From Paramecium tetraurelia (Eukaryota > Ciliophora > Oligohymenophorea > Peniculida > Parameciidae), in contig NW_001798974.1 in the NCBI RefSeq assembly GCF_000165425.1, positions 218,882-282,881 of the forward strand: a stretch of 64,000 bases of DNA. Reading direction: 5' to 3'. Of this stretch, positions 23,139 to 35,730 are shown piece after piece (within the stretch, counting starts at the first letter, position 1; each line of letters starts with the position of its first letter). The position numbers and the translations under genes were made by a program. The notes beneath the pieces are model-generated. The model saw only the letters and a list, made by a program, of their open reading frames with translations, did not search any database and was not told the origin of the DNA.

Positions 23139-23399
23139 ATGAATGCCTCTACAAATTAAGCTTTATCAAATTAAATATTATTTCATCTTTATAGTTGCAA
23201 TATTACTCATAGTTTAATTGATTAGATTTTGGAACATTGTATCGTAAACTTCATGCAGACTTACTCTTATGATGCCTATAGAAGTATGTACTCATGTCCT
23301 GCTGTAAAGAATGTAATATTAACAACATATAGAGAAATCACTTTCAACACATCTAAATTAGATTTATCTAATTGTATTTAATTAACCAAATTCATTTGA
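23139..23399 (+). CDS. Short LRR-like open frame, possibly truncated
   Basis: An 86-codon frame from ATG 23139. The end (VKNVILTTYREITFNTSKLDLSNCIQLTKFI) has the look of one leucine-rich repeat, and the N-terminal part is helical. No continuation after the TGA with a credible intron was found, so this may be a gene fragment or a chance frame. Confidence 0.3.
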
Positions 23400-23729
23400 T
23401 TACTTGTGCAATTATATATTTATTATTATGCACAACCAAACTTTTGGGATATATAAACTAATATCTAAAGGATATCCAAAGTTCCTTCAAATTTCTAAAT
23501 TATTAGAGTGTTTTTATTCTTTTCATTTGTCATTCTCCCAAGATTTAACCCCAATTGATTGGAATTTCAAACGTTGTTTCAAACATATAAGGAAAAATTA
23601 TATGATTCAATAATGAGAATCTTCTATGAATGAGGATCTAAATGTATTCATAATTCAATAAGAAATAGTGATTTCTTTAATATAACATAAAATTTTTGGT
23701 TTTATAATTATATTGAAATAAAGACATCA
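23400..23729. other. Intergenic stretch
   Basis: About 330 bp. A + frame (23404-23612) is open but unremarkable; nothing supported. Confidence 0.4.
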
Positions 23730-26090
23730 TCATTATTTAATTTTTGGTAATTATGTTTGACTTTGACTTAATGTCATGCTTTATTAATGTTAACTGGATT
23801 CTTTTTCATTCTAACTCCTATCCTTTTCCAATTTTTCTCTGTTAGATTTCAATTTCTCTTGCATATTCTTATATCCAATTCCGAACTATGGATAGAATCA
23901 CAATCTACCTTGCCCATTCTCTCAGGGGAGGTTTCTTTCGGAGGGAAGACTGCCCAATTTTTGAAATCTCCCAATTATCCTTTGTATTTGTCTAATTCCT
24001 TGTCACATGAGGCACAACTATAAGAGAGAGGTTTCTTAACAAACAATGAATCCTAATCTTTGGATCCATCACCTTCTAGTATCATAAATATTTAATTAAT
24101 CTAATTAATGATTCTAAAATACTTTCTATTCCAGATATATAAGTGCTTTTTTAGTTTCTTATTTATTAGCCAATGTTTTGATAAGTTCAGTGACAACCTT
24201 TTGTAATTAATCCAAAAATGCTTGATTCAAATCTTTGACTTCCTAAGCATCAGCTTTTCTGTCTATACTCAATTTGGTTTCATCTCCAATTCTTTGGATA
24301 TCATCTCTTACTTATTTGATTTTAGGATCAAAAGTTTAGAATAATTCATCCTTTGTTACAATTGATTCAATTTTCTTTCCAAAATTGTTTATCTTTATTT
24401 TATTCTGATCTTAATCACGTTTAATCAAATCCATCTATTCTCTTTAATTCTAAAGTTCAATATAAATTTTATCAGTCTAGATGCCTTGGATCTTCTTTTC
24501 TAATTCGGCCAACTTCACATGAGTTTGTTGATTATTCTAATTCATTTATGTTTTGTGAATTAATAAATCACTAATATGAGATTACATACTATTTACTTTT
24601 CAATTTCTTTTATTGATTATTACAATTCCTTAATCTAATGTAATAGTTCTTTGTCATTATTCGAGTGTCTCAGTGGTGTTTCAATTTGCATCGACGATTA
24701 TCTTTATTAAGATTTTCCTAATTGCTCTCTCAATTAGCTTATGTCCTTTTCCAGTTTGGCAATATCTGTCTGCTCTGCTTTCTTGTCATTTTTACTTTTG
24801 AATTCCCTTCTTGCTTTTTCTAACTCTTCATCTGCATGATCTTAAACACTCTTCATTTTCATTTCCTTTTTTGTATTCTCATTCTAGAAGTCTGTTGTTG
24901 TACAATAATTTTATAATTGATCTCTTAATTTATTTATTTCTACTAAGATTAAAGCAACCTAATTCTCTTGCATGTCTTATCCTTATCCAAATGTGGCTAA
25001 GTTTAATTAAGTCTACAAAGCCTCAATTTGTGATTGCAATTTCTTTATATCACTTTTGATCTAATTTAACTCCTCACTCGAAACATCAGATTATTAGTTA
25101 TTGTTTTAATCCTTTAATTTCTATCTCACACTATCTACTATTTCGAATAAAGACTAGATCTCCTCTTCATGACCATCTAATTTCTTATTGATATCCGATA
25201 AGTCAACTGGAGGATTTTCTTCAGGAATTTTAATTTTGCTCAATGCTTCCTTTAAATCTACTAGTTCTTATGATTATTATTCTTGTTTTTATTCTAACTT
25301 TAGATAAATATTTACTTAATTCTTGAACTATTTGATTTAATTTGTTGATTTATTCATCATTTCCATTATATTGAATAGGGAGAGCCATAGGTTAAACTGG
25401 AGTTTCCTTGATTATTTCCTTCTCTACTATAATCTATTCCGGTTTGCGTTCTTCCACTTCATGCAACTCATCTTAGAAACCATTCATCTATCTCTTGATA
25501 TTTTCGATTTCTTGATTCAATTAGTTTATCAACTGGGATTGTTGAGTTTGAGTATTATTTAGATCTTCTATTTTCTTGGCTTATGCAGTTTATTCACTTT
25601 CTAAATCCAACAAGGATTGTTCCTATTATTTTACGATTCTATCTAAATGGAATGTAAATCAAAGACTTACTAAATCTCTGGGCTGTCTAATCTAATTCTT
25701 CCTTAGTTGCATAGTCTTTCTGAATTTCTTCCTTAGCTGCCTAGTCCTTCTAAGTTGCTTCCTGCAATTCCTATAATTTTGAAGTGATTTGATCAATTGT
25801 GTCTTTGCTCTATTACTTGGTTTCAGGAGTTTCACTTACTTCTTTCAGTTTCTTGTAATTTATTCATTTCATACCTGTACCCAGTCCGAATTGTCTTAAA
25901 CTCTAGAATTCAACAACACCATTCCCTTATGCAATTGTTTTAATATAGATATCAAAACTGCAAAATTTTTTTGTAACAATTCTTCTGAGAATTGGATACT
26001 CATCATTTTATCCATACTTAAGTTGGCCAATTCTTAATCAAAAGATTAGAAATTGGGATCGAATATTACATTTATGAGTTATTCTTCCAT
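23730..26090 (-). CDS. QRICH2: QRICH2-like protein (DUF4795), flagellar/ciliary coiled coil
   Basis: Six introns (25852-25874, 25643-25670, 25294-25315, 24571-24596, 24101-24122, 23885-23907) give 738 residues. Most is coiled coil with Glu/Gln/Lys heptads. The C-terminal module is diagnostic: RKADAQEVKDLNQAFLDQL, a pause, KKPLSYSCASCDKEL, WAVFPPKE...ERMGKFGIGYKNM, matching the DUF4795 end of QRICH2 (two Cys in CASC, then W...PP...MG.G). QRICH2 in animals is needed for the sperm flagellum and its central apparatus; an axonemal role is expected here. The final intron restores the MG-x-G-x-G motif and the frame total closes, so the model is solid. Length is below the animal protein, which carries a long Gln-rich N-terminus not present here. 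Confidence 0.85.
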
Positions 26091-26345
26091 TTTAAGATAT
26101 TAAATTAATAAAATATATAATAACCAGATCGATTATATTAATTTTAAACCGGGATAATTACTACTACATAATGCTTTATTTGTTTTAATGTTAACATTAT
26201 ATTGAATCACTCTTAGGAATATCTTATATCTTTTTGATTTACTCAAGTAATTGTAATAATATGAATTATAGGAGTATTTTACATGCAAACTTTGGATTAA
26301 ATTCAATAAGTGAAATAATTAATAAACCTTTTTTATTTATATTAA

Positions 26346-28075
26346 TCAAATTAATGGTGGAAGTACAGAACGACAAGTTGGACAATTTAATTTGACATTC
26401 ATCCATTTAGTTAAGCAAATAGAATGAAAATGATGACCCTAATTTAGTAACTAATTAATACACAAGGTGTTTCCATAAGTTTATGTGAATTCTAACTAAT
26501 GATTTGAGCAATAAATTTATTTTCTGATTAAGATTCACTTGGTATGTCAGTCAATTAAGTGATACAAATGGCACAATCTCCCTCTATGGGTTGTTCAACG
26601 AAGTATTCATGAGTTTTAGGTCTGAGACATTTGGGTATAAAGAATCTGGGTCCGATTTTACATTGATAATAGTACAGAACTACCTAAGCAACAAATAAGA
26701 GAAGAATAATAGTGACTGATAAATAAGACACCTGTGCATGTAGAATATTGTAGGGGCAACCTCTGAAATAAATCTAAATGATTAGATGCATATTACAGGT
26801 ATGAATAATCTGGTTGACAATAAGCCAAAAACAAATATTTTATCAAATTCTACATATTGTCCTTGATATGCAACATGTATTATTTAAGGTAGTAAGTATA
26901 GATTCATTGCAATCAAGAAAACATTATAGTAAACAAAATAGTAGAGTAGTAGTACTAAAATAATAGCAAGCATGTAAAATTTGAGATGAAATCTGTAAAG
27001 CTCTCTTCTCAAATTTAGGTTGTCTTCTAAATTGATGAACCTTTCCTACCAGATGTGTTTAGCGAGTTTCAATTCCAAGAAGAAGAACAATACTAATTCA
27101 AGGAAGGCAGGTGTTAGGAAATACTAAATAAATAATAAAATAAAATACTTCACTTTTTATTGCAAGAAAGAAATGAACAATTCCTAAGTATCCATCAAAG
27201 ATCATTAGAAAAACAAAAATAAATAGGCTGAATTAAGTAGCGATCCTATTTTAATTGATTAAGTCTCTCATCAATCTCAGGCAACTGATAAATTGAATCA
27301 CACTTAGAACAGAAACGATTGTGGAATAAATTATGGCTTTATTATCTATCTTAATATAGACATAAAATTTTACATTTATCACCCCTAGACTAGAACTGAA
27401 TGAGAATGTATCTGAGTATAATTTATAATGTGCATTCAAGTCTAATGTAATATCATCTATGGTTTCACTTTCCGAATCAAAATAATCTAAATTCATTGTT
27501 AAATTCGCGTAGATTTCTATGATTTATTGATCCTTTTCAAAAACGCTAGATCTTCTGTAAGACCCTCTAACATTCTCAAAAACTAATTTCTTGTCTTCAA
27601 ATGGATAAACTAACTACGAAGAATTCAAATAAAATGAGAATTGGTTATAGTAATCCTCTAGAAATTAACCTTCAATGAGTTTTAATTGTAATTGTATCTG
27701 AAAGCGATTTTAATAGGAGGTTTTAAAAAAAGTAGCTTCTGCTAAGTTATTAGATAAATTTTAAGAATCTGTCCATTTTCCTTGAAATTAGGAGATTAGC
27801 AGCTTTTCTAAGATTTAAAAATGTTGTTAGATTTGAGCTAATGTTTAATTGGTCTCTGTAATATTGATGGCTCCATCTGTGCCATTATTTTAAGAATATG
27901 GAATTTGATTTGATTTATCAGCATATTAATTTGGTTGAATGAATACATAAAAGACAGACATGAAAGCAAATACAATTAAGATAATCCTTCTTCTTCTCTA
28001 TCGTTACCTAGCCCTTGCATATTGCAGTTCTAATTAATAGTTTTAATGATGATTATCAATGTCAAATTATTGCAT
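26346..28075 (-). CDS. Tul1/Dsc-like transmembrane RING-H2 E3 ubiquitin ligase
   Basis: Introns at 27124-27148, 26774-26796 and 26439-26461 give 552 residues. An Arg-rich cytosolic N-terminus precedes a signal anchor (IILIVFAFMSVFYVFI), then a large luminal domain, at least six membrane segments and a C-terminal RING-H2 (CAIC...TPCGHHFHSICLTKWM...CPTC, ending in LPPLI). The region IIHVAYQGQYVEFDKIFVF...LLSTRLF...YQCKIGPRFFIPK parallels Tul1/Dsc1, the Golgi/endosome ligase that targets misfolded or ectopic membrane proteins. The RING ligands are complete, so it should be active. The frame has no stop upstream of the chosen ATG until another exon at 28076-28348, so the N-terminus may be longer. 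Confidence 0.88.
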
Positions 28076-28348
28076 ATAAAAATTATTTAATATAAATAAT
28101 TACAAAGAAGCATATAATTCCTTCCATAAATTAAATTCTTGTATCAAAACCTTCTCTAGATCAGCATCTATTTTGGTTCCTCCAGTTTGCTTGATAGCTT
28201 TGACGATTGCTCTTTTTAATTATGTACTAATATGGCTATTAATGCATGAAAAAGCATCTTGGTAGAACAGAGATAAGAATCTTGAATGATATTTAAATTG
28301 CTTTAATAAACTTCAACCTTATAAAATATTAACTTAAATTACTTTCAT
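28076..28348 (-). CDS. Possible N-terminal extension of the Tul1-like gene, or separate small gene lacking its own stop
   Basis: From ATG 28348, with a possible 33-nt intron at 28301-28333, the minus frame encodes a helical, Lys-rich peptide (LKRAIVKAIKQTGGTKIDAD, then EFNLWKELYASLQ) and then runs, without any TGA, into the start of the Tul1-like gene. The peptide looks coding. If it is separate it has no termination codon; if joined, the ligase gains about 80 residues at its N-terminus. I cannot decide from sequence. Confidence 0.4.
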
Positions 28349-28767
28349 TTTAATTATATTTCTATGGATCTAGTATCAATAATTCTTAAAAATGTAATTA
28401 ACAATGTATTTGAGACATATTAATTTAAATATGATTTTCCATAAAAATTTATAAAGTTGAATAATTGAAGTGATTTGATTCATCTCTAAATTCTTTTTTT
28501 TTAACTATTTTATTATCTCACTAATTTTCAGTATTTTCTTTTAACATAATTCATTTTAAACTATATTCCCTTTCATGATTGTTAGTTGATCATCTATTAT
28601 TATATCCTTCTTCCGATATTCTAGTTCTCATTATATAAATAGACCATTAGTTTAAACTAAATAATCTGATTGATATTCCCTTAGTGTGAAGAGTTATCAT
28701 ATGTTTTACAAAATTGATCATTTACATATAACTATTAAATTATTAAATATATAATTAAATTAGAGTT

Positions 28768-29318
28768 ATGACATCCTAATTGGTTCTATAAAGGAGGGTA
28801 GAATAATAGATTTATGATCCAATTGATATTGATAATTTCACTATAACTTCAATTAAATTGTCTTATGACATTGTCAGAATTACAAAATATTACGCAACAT
28901 CTGGGTTTGCATTCTCTGCTGCTGGTATCAATTAATATTGCCACCTATTGTAAATATTCAAATATATTAATATCAGTTTAAATTGATAAATATCAGGTTA
29001 TATGTTGGTCTTAATTTTGGATTGAAGTCTGATTAATGCCAGATTTGGAGTCCCAAGATTCTGTTAAGAACACCAAATTATATAATTAAAATGCAATTAG
29101 GTTTATAACTTAATTTATATTATCGGATATCTCAAGTTAATAAAGGAACAATTTTTCTTCCTAATTTAAGGATTTAATAATTCAATCTTATCCTAAAATC
29201 TATTCTTTATCTTAGCGATAAGGTTTGGAATTAATTAGAATCGAAATTTTCTCATTTCTTATTTTAGTTGAAATATAATTTAAGAGGAATTTAAAAAAAT
29301 GGAAAAGTAAACCTTTGA
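28768..29318 (+). pseudogene. Doubtful gene, frame kept only with a 47-nt intron
   Basis: From ATG 28768 a frame reads through VRITKYYATSGFAFSAAGI; a second, offset frame (from ~28997) begins with LYVGLNFGLKSDQ and runs to TGA 29316-29318. They join only with a 47-nt intron (28950-28996), longer than any other here, so I favour a broken or chance reading. No family seen. Confidence 0.25.
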
Positions 29319-29467
29319 TTTTAAAAAGCAAACAGAATTCCGAGTTTTTTAAAATGAAAAGCAATTTTAAGACTGCATTCTCTACAAAGATATAATAATT
29401 GAATGATACTCAGAGATACTTTATAGTTTTTAAAATAATCAAGTATATTACTTAAAATTATATATGT

Positions 29468-29971
29468 TCAATTTGTATTTTACTCTTTGATTCTTGCCAT
29501 TTCAAAAATTACTACCAAACAGCATAACAATGGAATAGCAATAATCAAGATAAGATTTAGGTTTAATTATTGTTGTTTCTTAAGATTATTAACACTGCTT
29601 TAAAGTTTGACATTATTGGCTTTCTTTTAATTTCTCAATTATTCTACAATGTCTGTAATCGAGTTTTATTGTAATTTCATGATACTGTTGCTGATATTGT
29701 TTGGTGATTAAGCATGTTTTAATTTAGCAGACTCCACTATGTCCTTATATTTACTTTATTTCATTCCCTTCTCTAGCCTAATAGAGTTTAGGCTTTCACA
29801 TTTTATTTGATTAGTATTGTATAAATCATCATACAATTTTTATCGGTTGAAAAATTCTTTACTGCTGAACGGTTAACAAATCGAAATTCGTTCCATCGAT
29901 TTAAAGGATTGTTAATGATTCTCCATTTAATCTTCAGCTATTGTGGTTTTTTAGTGACTTTTGGAATTCAT
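29468..29971 (-). CDS. Small C-terminally anchored membrane protein, SNARE-like layout (copy 2)
   Basis: Single exon, 167 residues, with a polar Lys/Gln/Ser-rich body and a single hydrophobic anchor near the end (LNLNLILIIAIPLLCCLVVI), followed by about ten polar residues. Helical stretch DIVEQLRNQKKANNVKLQ sits before the anchor. It parallels the + gene at 10801-11268: SSKEFFNRQKLYDDLY versus ETKEEFLYRQTIYEKLY, LRNQKK in both, and similar IxxPxLCxLxV anchors. This paralogy is the main support. Function unknown; tail-anchored trafficking proteins (SNAREs) have this architecture. Confidence 0.75.
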
Positions 29972-30801
29972 ATTTTATTTATTTATCATGATGAATATTT
30001 TGAATTAAATGCTAATAAAGCTTATGAAAATATTTTTAACTATTTAACAGAGGATAATTTTATTTATCTCCTTTAATAAATAAACACATAATATTATAAT
30101 TGTCTTTATTATCATCACTTATCTTTTATTTTCATTTATTTGTCCTGATCCTCAATATTATTTTTGGCTGATTTATTCCTACTTGTTATTTATAAACTAG
30201 TATATTAAATACTTTTATAATAAAATAATAAATTCTAATTTTTATATCAAATGAAGGAAATATTATAAATATTCTTTGAATTCAATTGTGTTTAAATGAA
30301 TAAATAATTCATATACATACATACTAAAACAAATTTATTATTTTAAGTATAATTAAAATAATTCTAAAATTAGTCTATCCTACTTTTTTAAAATTTATAT
30401 AATTTGCAATTATAATTTGATAATTGTAATTTATTATAAAAGTAACAACATGAATACATAAACGAACCAATTCAAATTAATTGAATATAATCCTATCTAA
30501 TTATAATAACAGTTTTCCATGATATAACTACTCTGAGTTAAGGAAAATATTATAATAATACAATTGATATTAATACTATTATTATCTCAAATTTTTTAAT
30601 TGCAACTAGAAAATTTTAGAAATGGATTCATATTTAATATATTTTTCTAAGTTGTAGGTTATTTTTAACAACTTCAAAAATTTGCACTTGTAAATTTTAG
30701 GGGACATCTTTTGAAATTTTTTGATTAAATTAGAAATTAATCAATTATAATGTTTTATAAGTTCAATTAAATCTTATTAGGATCGAATTATTTAATTACA
30801 A
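29972..30801. other. Divergent intergenic region
   Basis: About 830 bp, extremely AT-rich, between the divergent tail-anchored gene and ATPase gene. No coding signal; presumably regulatory. Confidence 0.5.
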
Positions 30802-33800
30802 ATGAAATCCGCTAATAAGACAGCTTCGATGATAGTGACAATGTTCACGCAACAGAAGTATCATATTGTCTAATATTTAGCTAAGAATTACAACTTGCGT
30901 AAGCAAGGAAGGAATTTGATTAACTCACAAGGGAAATAGCAGAGAGAAGAAAGAAGCTGCTTTCAGAATTGAATAAGGGTAAGGCTTAAGAAAAGGAAAA
31001 GGTAGATGCAAACAAAGCAGAAAAATTCAAAAATATGGTACTTAAAATATTTAAAAAATTAGGATGAGCACAGAATACCATTGGAAGAACTTGAATAGAG
31101 ATTTTAAACAAGTTCAAATGATGGATTAACTAAAGATGTCGCCAATTAAAGATTGTAGGAAGTTGGAAAAAATGAATTAACTTAAAAAGAAAAAGTACCT
31201 TGGTATATGAAATTAATCCATGAATTAACTTCTATGTTTTCAATGCTTTTGTGGGTTGGATCAATCTTGTGCTTTATAGCATACGGATTGGCTCCAGAGG
31301 ATCCATCAAATGTAAATTGTATTGTAATATTTTAGTTATATTTGGGTATTGTTATAGTAGTAGTAAATACACTGACAGGAGTGATTACATTTTTCTAAAA
31401 TGCAAAATCAGAAGCAATAATGGACTCCTTTAAAAATTTCATACCTCCTGAGACTTTAGTAATAAGAGACGGGCAACAATAAAAATTACCGGCCTCTAAT
31501 TTAGTACCTGGAGATGTAGTAATTGTAGAAAATGGAAAGAGAATTCCAGCGGATATTAGAATATTGGAGAGCAATGAGATGAAGGTTGATAATTCAAGTT
31601 TGACAGGAGAATCATTATTGCTAATGAGATCTTTAGAATGCACAAACCCTGCCAATCCTTTGGAGACTAAAAATTTGGCATTTTTTGGAACACTTTGCAA
31701 AGAGGTAATTTAAGATCTATTATAAAAGGGAAATGGAAAAGGCTTGGTGATTTTTACTGGAGATAATACAGTAATTGGCTAGATAGCAGGTTTAGTAGAT
31801 AGTTCTGGAGGTGATGATACTACTTTAAGAAAGGAACTTAATAATTTTATAAAGAACATAAGTGTAATATCAACAATATTTGGAGTAATCTTCTTTGTGT
31901 TGGGCTTTGCTATTGGATATCGTATATATAATTCTAAGATTCTTAGCTCCGATCACAAATCTTGTCTTTGGAATAGGAATTATTGTAGCCAATGTTCCAG
32001 AAGGACTTTTGGCCACAGTTACTGTTGCCTTAACACTAACCGCAAAAAAGTTGGCTTATAAGAAGGTTCTAGTGAAAAACTTAGAGGGAGTTGAAACCCT
32101 TGGATCTACGTAATAAATTAACTAAATAATAGATCGTGTGTATGTTCTGATAAAACAGGAACGTTGACTTAGAATAAAATGACAGTTGAAAATTTATGGT
32201 ACAATAACAAAAAACATAAGGGAGCAAATTTAGAAAAAATGGGTCAAAAACATTAATACGAATATGATGTCAATGAATTAGGATTTAAAATACTTTAGGA
32301 AACAGCTGTGCTTTGTTCAGAAGCAGTGTTTGATAATTCTTTGCCTCAAGATTAAAAGATTCGAATATAGAATGCAATTGGTTTGAATTAATAGTAAAAA
32401 GATTAGAAATTAAAGGAAGCCAATGAGAAATGGGAATTGAATTTTAATAAGATGCTTTGTTAAGAAAAACCAACTATAGGGGATGCATCTGAAACTGCTT
32501 TAATCAAGTTTTTCTAACCTATAAATGATATCTAGAAAATGAGATAAAGTAGAACACCTGCTAAAGATTCAGAAAATAAGCTTGCAAAAATGCCCTTCAA
32601 TTCTAATAATAAGTATGCATTCATCATAGTGGAATACGAGACCGAAGATTCTCATTATTGTTTATTAAGCAAAGGAGCACCAGAAAGAATATGGAAGTTA
32701 TGCAATTAAGTATATAAGGATGGATAAATTGAATCAAAGGATGAAGAATGGGAAAAGTCCTTTGAGTAGATAAATGAATAATTTGGAAGACAAGGAGAAC
32801 GAGTATTAGGATTTGCCAAGCTGCATTTACCAAAAGAATAATTTCCATTTGGATACTAATTTAACATGGATAAGATGAATTTCCCTTTTAATAATCAAGT
32901 ATTTGTTGGTTTAATCTCATTAATTGATCCTCCCAAGGACAATGTTCCTTATGCTGTGATTAAATGTAAAACAGCAGGGATCTAAGTTATTATGGTTACT
33001 GGAGACTAACCAGTCACAGCTACAGCCATAGCTAGATAATGTAACATAATAACAGAGAAAACAGTTGATGAGATAATGATTGAAAAAGGAATATCATTTG
33101 AAGAGGCATTCCATTAATCAAATGCCCTAGTAATTCATGGTGATAAATTAACTAAAATGGCAATTGATGACGAAGGTCTACCTGAAGATGAAAAAGGTAG
33201 ACAATTGCAGGAATGGTTGAGCAAACCATAATTAGTCTTTGCAAGAACAAGTCCAGCATAGAAATTGATTATTGTTGATGGATGTCAAAAGAGAGGACAT
33301 ATAGTTGCTGTGACAGGTGATGGAGTTAACGATAGTCCTGCAATCAAGAAGGCAGATATAGGAATTGCTATGGGTATTACTGGATCTGATGTTGCTAAGG
33401 ATGCAGCTGATATGATATTGTTAAATGATGATTTTTCAAATATTGTGATAGGCATAGAAGAAGGAAGGAAGATCTTTGATAATTTAAAGAAAAGTATGGC
33501 TTATTGTTTGACCTCAAACATTTCAGAGCTGGTTCCATTTATTGGATTTGTTATCTTTAGACTACCATTACCATTAACTACAGTATTGATATTATGTATC
33601 GACTTGGGAACTGATGTTTTTCCATGTACCACTTTTGTCTTTGAGGATGCTGAAATTGATATAATGACGAGGAAACCGAGATCAAAGAGTGATCATTTGG
33701 TTGGTGGGAAAATGTTCATCTATGCATATTTGCAGAATGGATTCCTATCTACATATTGTGGGTTCTTTTAGTGGTTTGCATCCTTTTATGATTTTGGGTT

Positions 33801-34518
33801 CTATCCTTCAAATCTACTATTCATAGGAATTAGGAAAACTATTCTACCAAAGATTAATGATGTATATGATCCTTAAGATCCTTGGTTTGGTAATACAAAT
33901 CTAAAGGAAATATTTTAAGATGGAACTTGTACAGAATTTCCTGAATCTGAGGTGAAGGAGGTAGATTGGATTTTTGCCAATCATTCCAAACTTGATTTGA
34001 GGATGGCTTATCTTGAATGCAAAGATGGTAAGATTTAGTAATTATTTGAATGGGCCTAATGTACTGTTAATTTAGTATCTCCATATACAAATAGACCTTA
34101 TTGTTATACGACTGAAGCCTCAAATTATGCTTAAACAACATTCCTATATGGTATTGTAGTTGGGTAAATAGCCAATTATTAGGGTTTGAGATCTTTAATA
34201 AATGCAGGATCCTTTTAAGGTAATCGATTCACAGTATTTATTAGGTTTTTCGAATTATTATATGTTTTTCGCCTTCTGGGTGGAATTTATGTTAACAGTG
34301 TGTTTGTCTTATGTACAAGTTTTTAACGCAGTATTTGGAACTAGGGACGTGTTATTTATTCATTATGGCACTGGAGCACTTCCTTTTGCATTAGTGATGC
34401 TAATTTGGGCAGAGGGAAGGAAATATCTAGTATATTTTTTAATTATAATGTGTAGATACGTCGTTTCAAATCAAAAACATCATTTCCTAGTTGGTGGGAA
34501 AGATGCGTTTAATTCTGA
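30802..34518 (+). CDS. P-type ATPase, Na,K/H,K-ATPase (P2C) alpha-subunit-like
   Basis: Eight introns (30858-30880, 31038-31062, 31312-31335, 31705-31728, 31922-31946, 32110-32132, 34220-34244, 34430-34455) give 1173 residues. Motifs in order: [14 protein letters not shown] (P2C N-terminal signature), LTGES (about residue 243), [20 protein letters not shown] in M4, [13 protein letters not shown] (phosphorylated Asp about 402), a KGAPE nucleotide-binding loop, MVTGDQPVTA and [21 protein letters not shown] (about 790). M5-M10 follow, with [10 protein letters not shown] in M6. The last intron restores a Na,K-ATPase-like end (KYLIRRFKSK...SWWERC). P2C pumps exchange Na+ or H+ outward for K+; which ion here is not clear from sequence. 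No beta subunit gene is nearby. A long coiled Lys-rich N-terminus is present. Confidence 0.97.
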
Positions 34519-34659
34519 AATTTATTGATATTCAATAATATTATATTATGATAATTGAAATATTATAAAATAGGTTTAATTAGTTCTTACTTGTAATGTA
34601 TTTAATAAAAAATGAGTTATAAAATAAGTAGGTTGAGAATCATTAAATTAACATTATTA

Positions 34660-35631
34660 TCATTGATCAAATTTGACCATGGACTCATTCAATAGTATTA
34701 TATCAAAGATTTCAATCAATTTATTCGCTAATCTATAACCACCGACAGCAATGTTGCTCTCGCAGAACTATTTTGCTTACTCAACGTAGTTGTTATTAAA
34801 GTTGTTAGAAGACTAAATCATTGGATAAACAAACTGTAAAGCCTACCTATAACCAACATAAGTCCAAACTGATGGATTACTATGTAATTTAAAATCTAAT
34901 TTACGTCATATCGTAATCTTTATAATTGGAGTAGGGGTATGAACGGATTAAGTTCTTCGCCCAATTGTCCAGATACTCTTAATCTTTTTAGGATAAGGGT
35001 CGAGATAGAAAGGTGGAATTGGAAACGAAGGCAAATGCACCTGCATCCCAAAATGAATGTAAATTAACAAAGGTACCATTTTCAATCTAATAAATATATG
35101 TATTGATGCTACTTGTAATTTCATGAGATTTCCTCCTTAGTCTCCATTTGGATAGGTGACATTCCAAAAGGCAGTATCATGAAGTGGTTAATGAAGATCA
35201 CCAATAACATGCAACAATACTCTAATCATTTCAGCCTTGAAAACTGTGTGTCTGAATTTGGCAGTTTTGGTGCTGGTTAATACTGAGGTAGCTGAATTGA
35301 TGGCATAGATGGAATTAATGTTTCTGGCTTGATCTTCTATCTTGATTTAGAGACCGTCTGGATTCATTGGACGATTTGTGTAATGCCAATCATTCATGAA
35401 ATTGGTTCCAGTTTCTTTGATATCATCTAGCCACACTGCAGCCTCGGCAAAGGTGTTAGATTTTCCATCTGTAAGTGGGTTTAAGTCTTGGATTAATGAA
35501 TCAGCCCAAGCCAAAACATCAGGTCGATTTTCTCTGAGATGATTTTTTGCTATTTAAGCTGTCATCATATGACCGACATCCCACCATTAATATGACAACA
35601 TCACTAGGGTAGATAAAAGAAGATATTTCAT
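34660..35631 (-). CDS. S1/P1-type zinc-dependent nuclease, secreted
   Basis: Two introns (35087-35112, 34880-34904) give 306 residues. A signal peptide (MKYLLLSTLVMLSY) ends just before Trp-Trp-Asp-Val-Gly-His, so the mature N-terminal Trp, a zinc ligand in the family, is preserved. Further ligands are seen in AAVWLDDI, NDWHYTN, VIGDLHQPLHDTAFW (the HxxxH-x-D signature) and HSFWDAG. The C-terminal part matches the family (YRQALQFVYPMI...GGYRLANKL). These enzymes cleave single-stranded DNA/RNA and remove 3'-phosphates; in a bacterivorous ciliate a digestive (phagosomal or secreted) role is likely. All catalytic residues appear intact. Confidence 0.93.
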
Positions 35632-35730
35632 TAAAAATAATATAAGTTATTACGCAATTTGGGATTCGGTTATATAATAATAATGCTAAGAAAGCAATAA
35701 TTAATTAGATCAGTATTTTTAATACAAATA

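Noticed and set aside
34202..34528. Separate small membrane protein at the end of the ATPase gene
   Set aside because: Introns at 34220-34244 and 34430-34455 join it to the ATPase as M8-M10 and the C-terminus.
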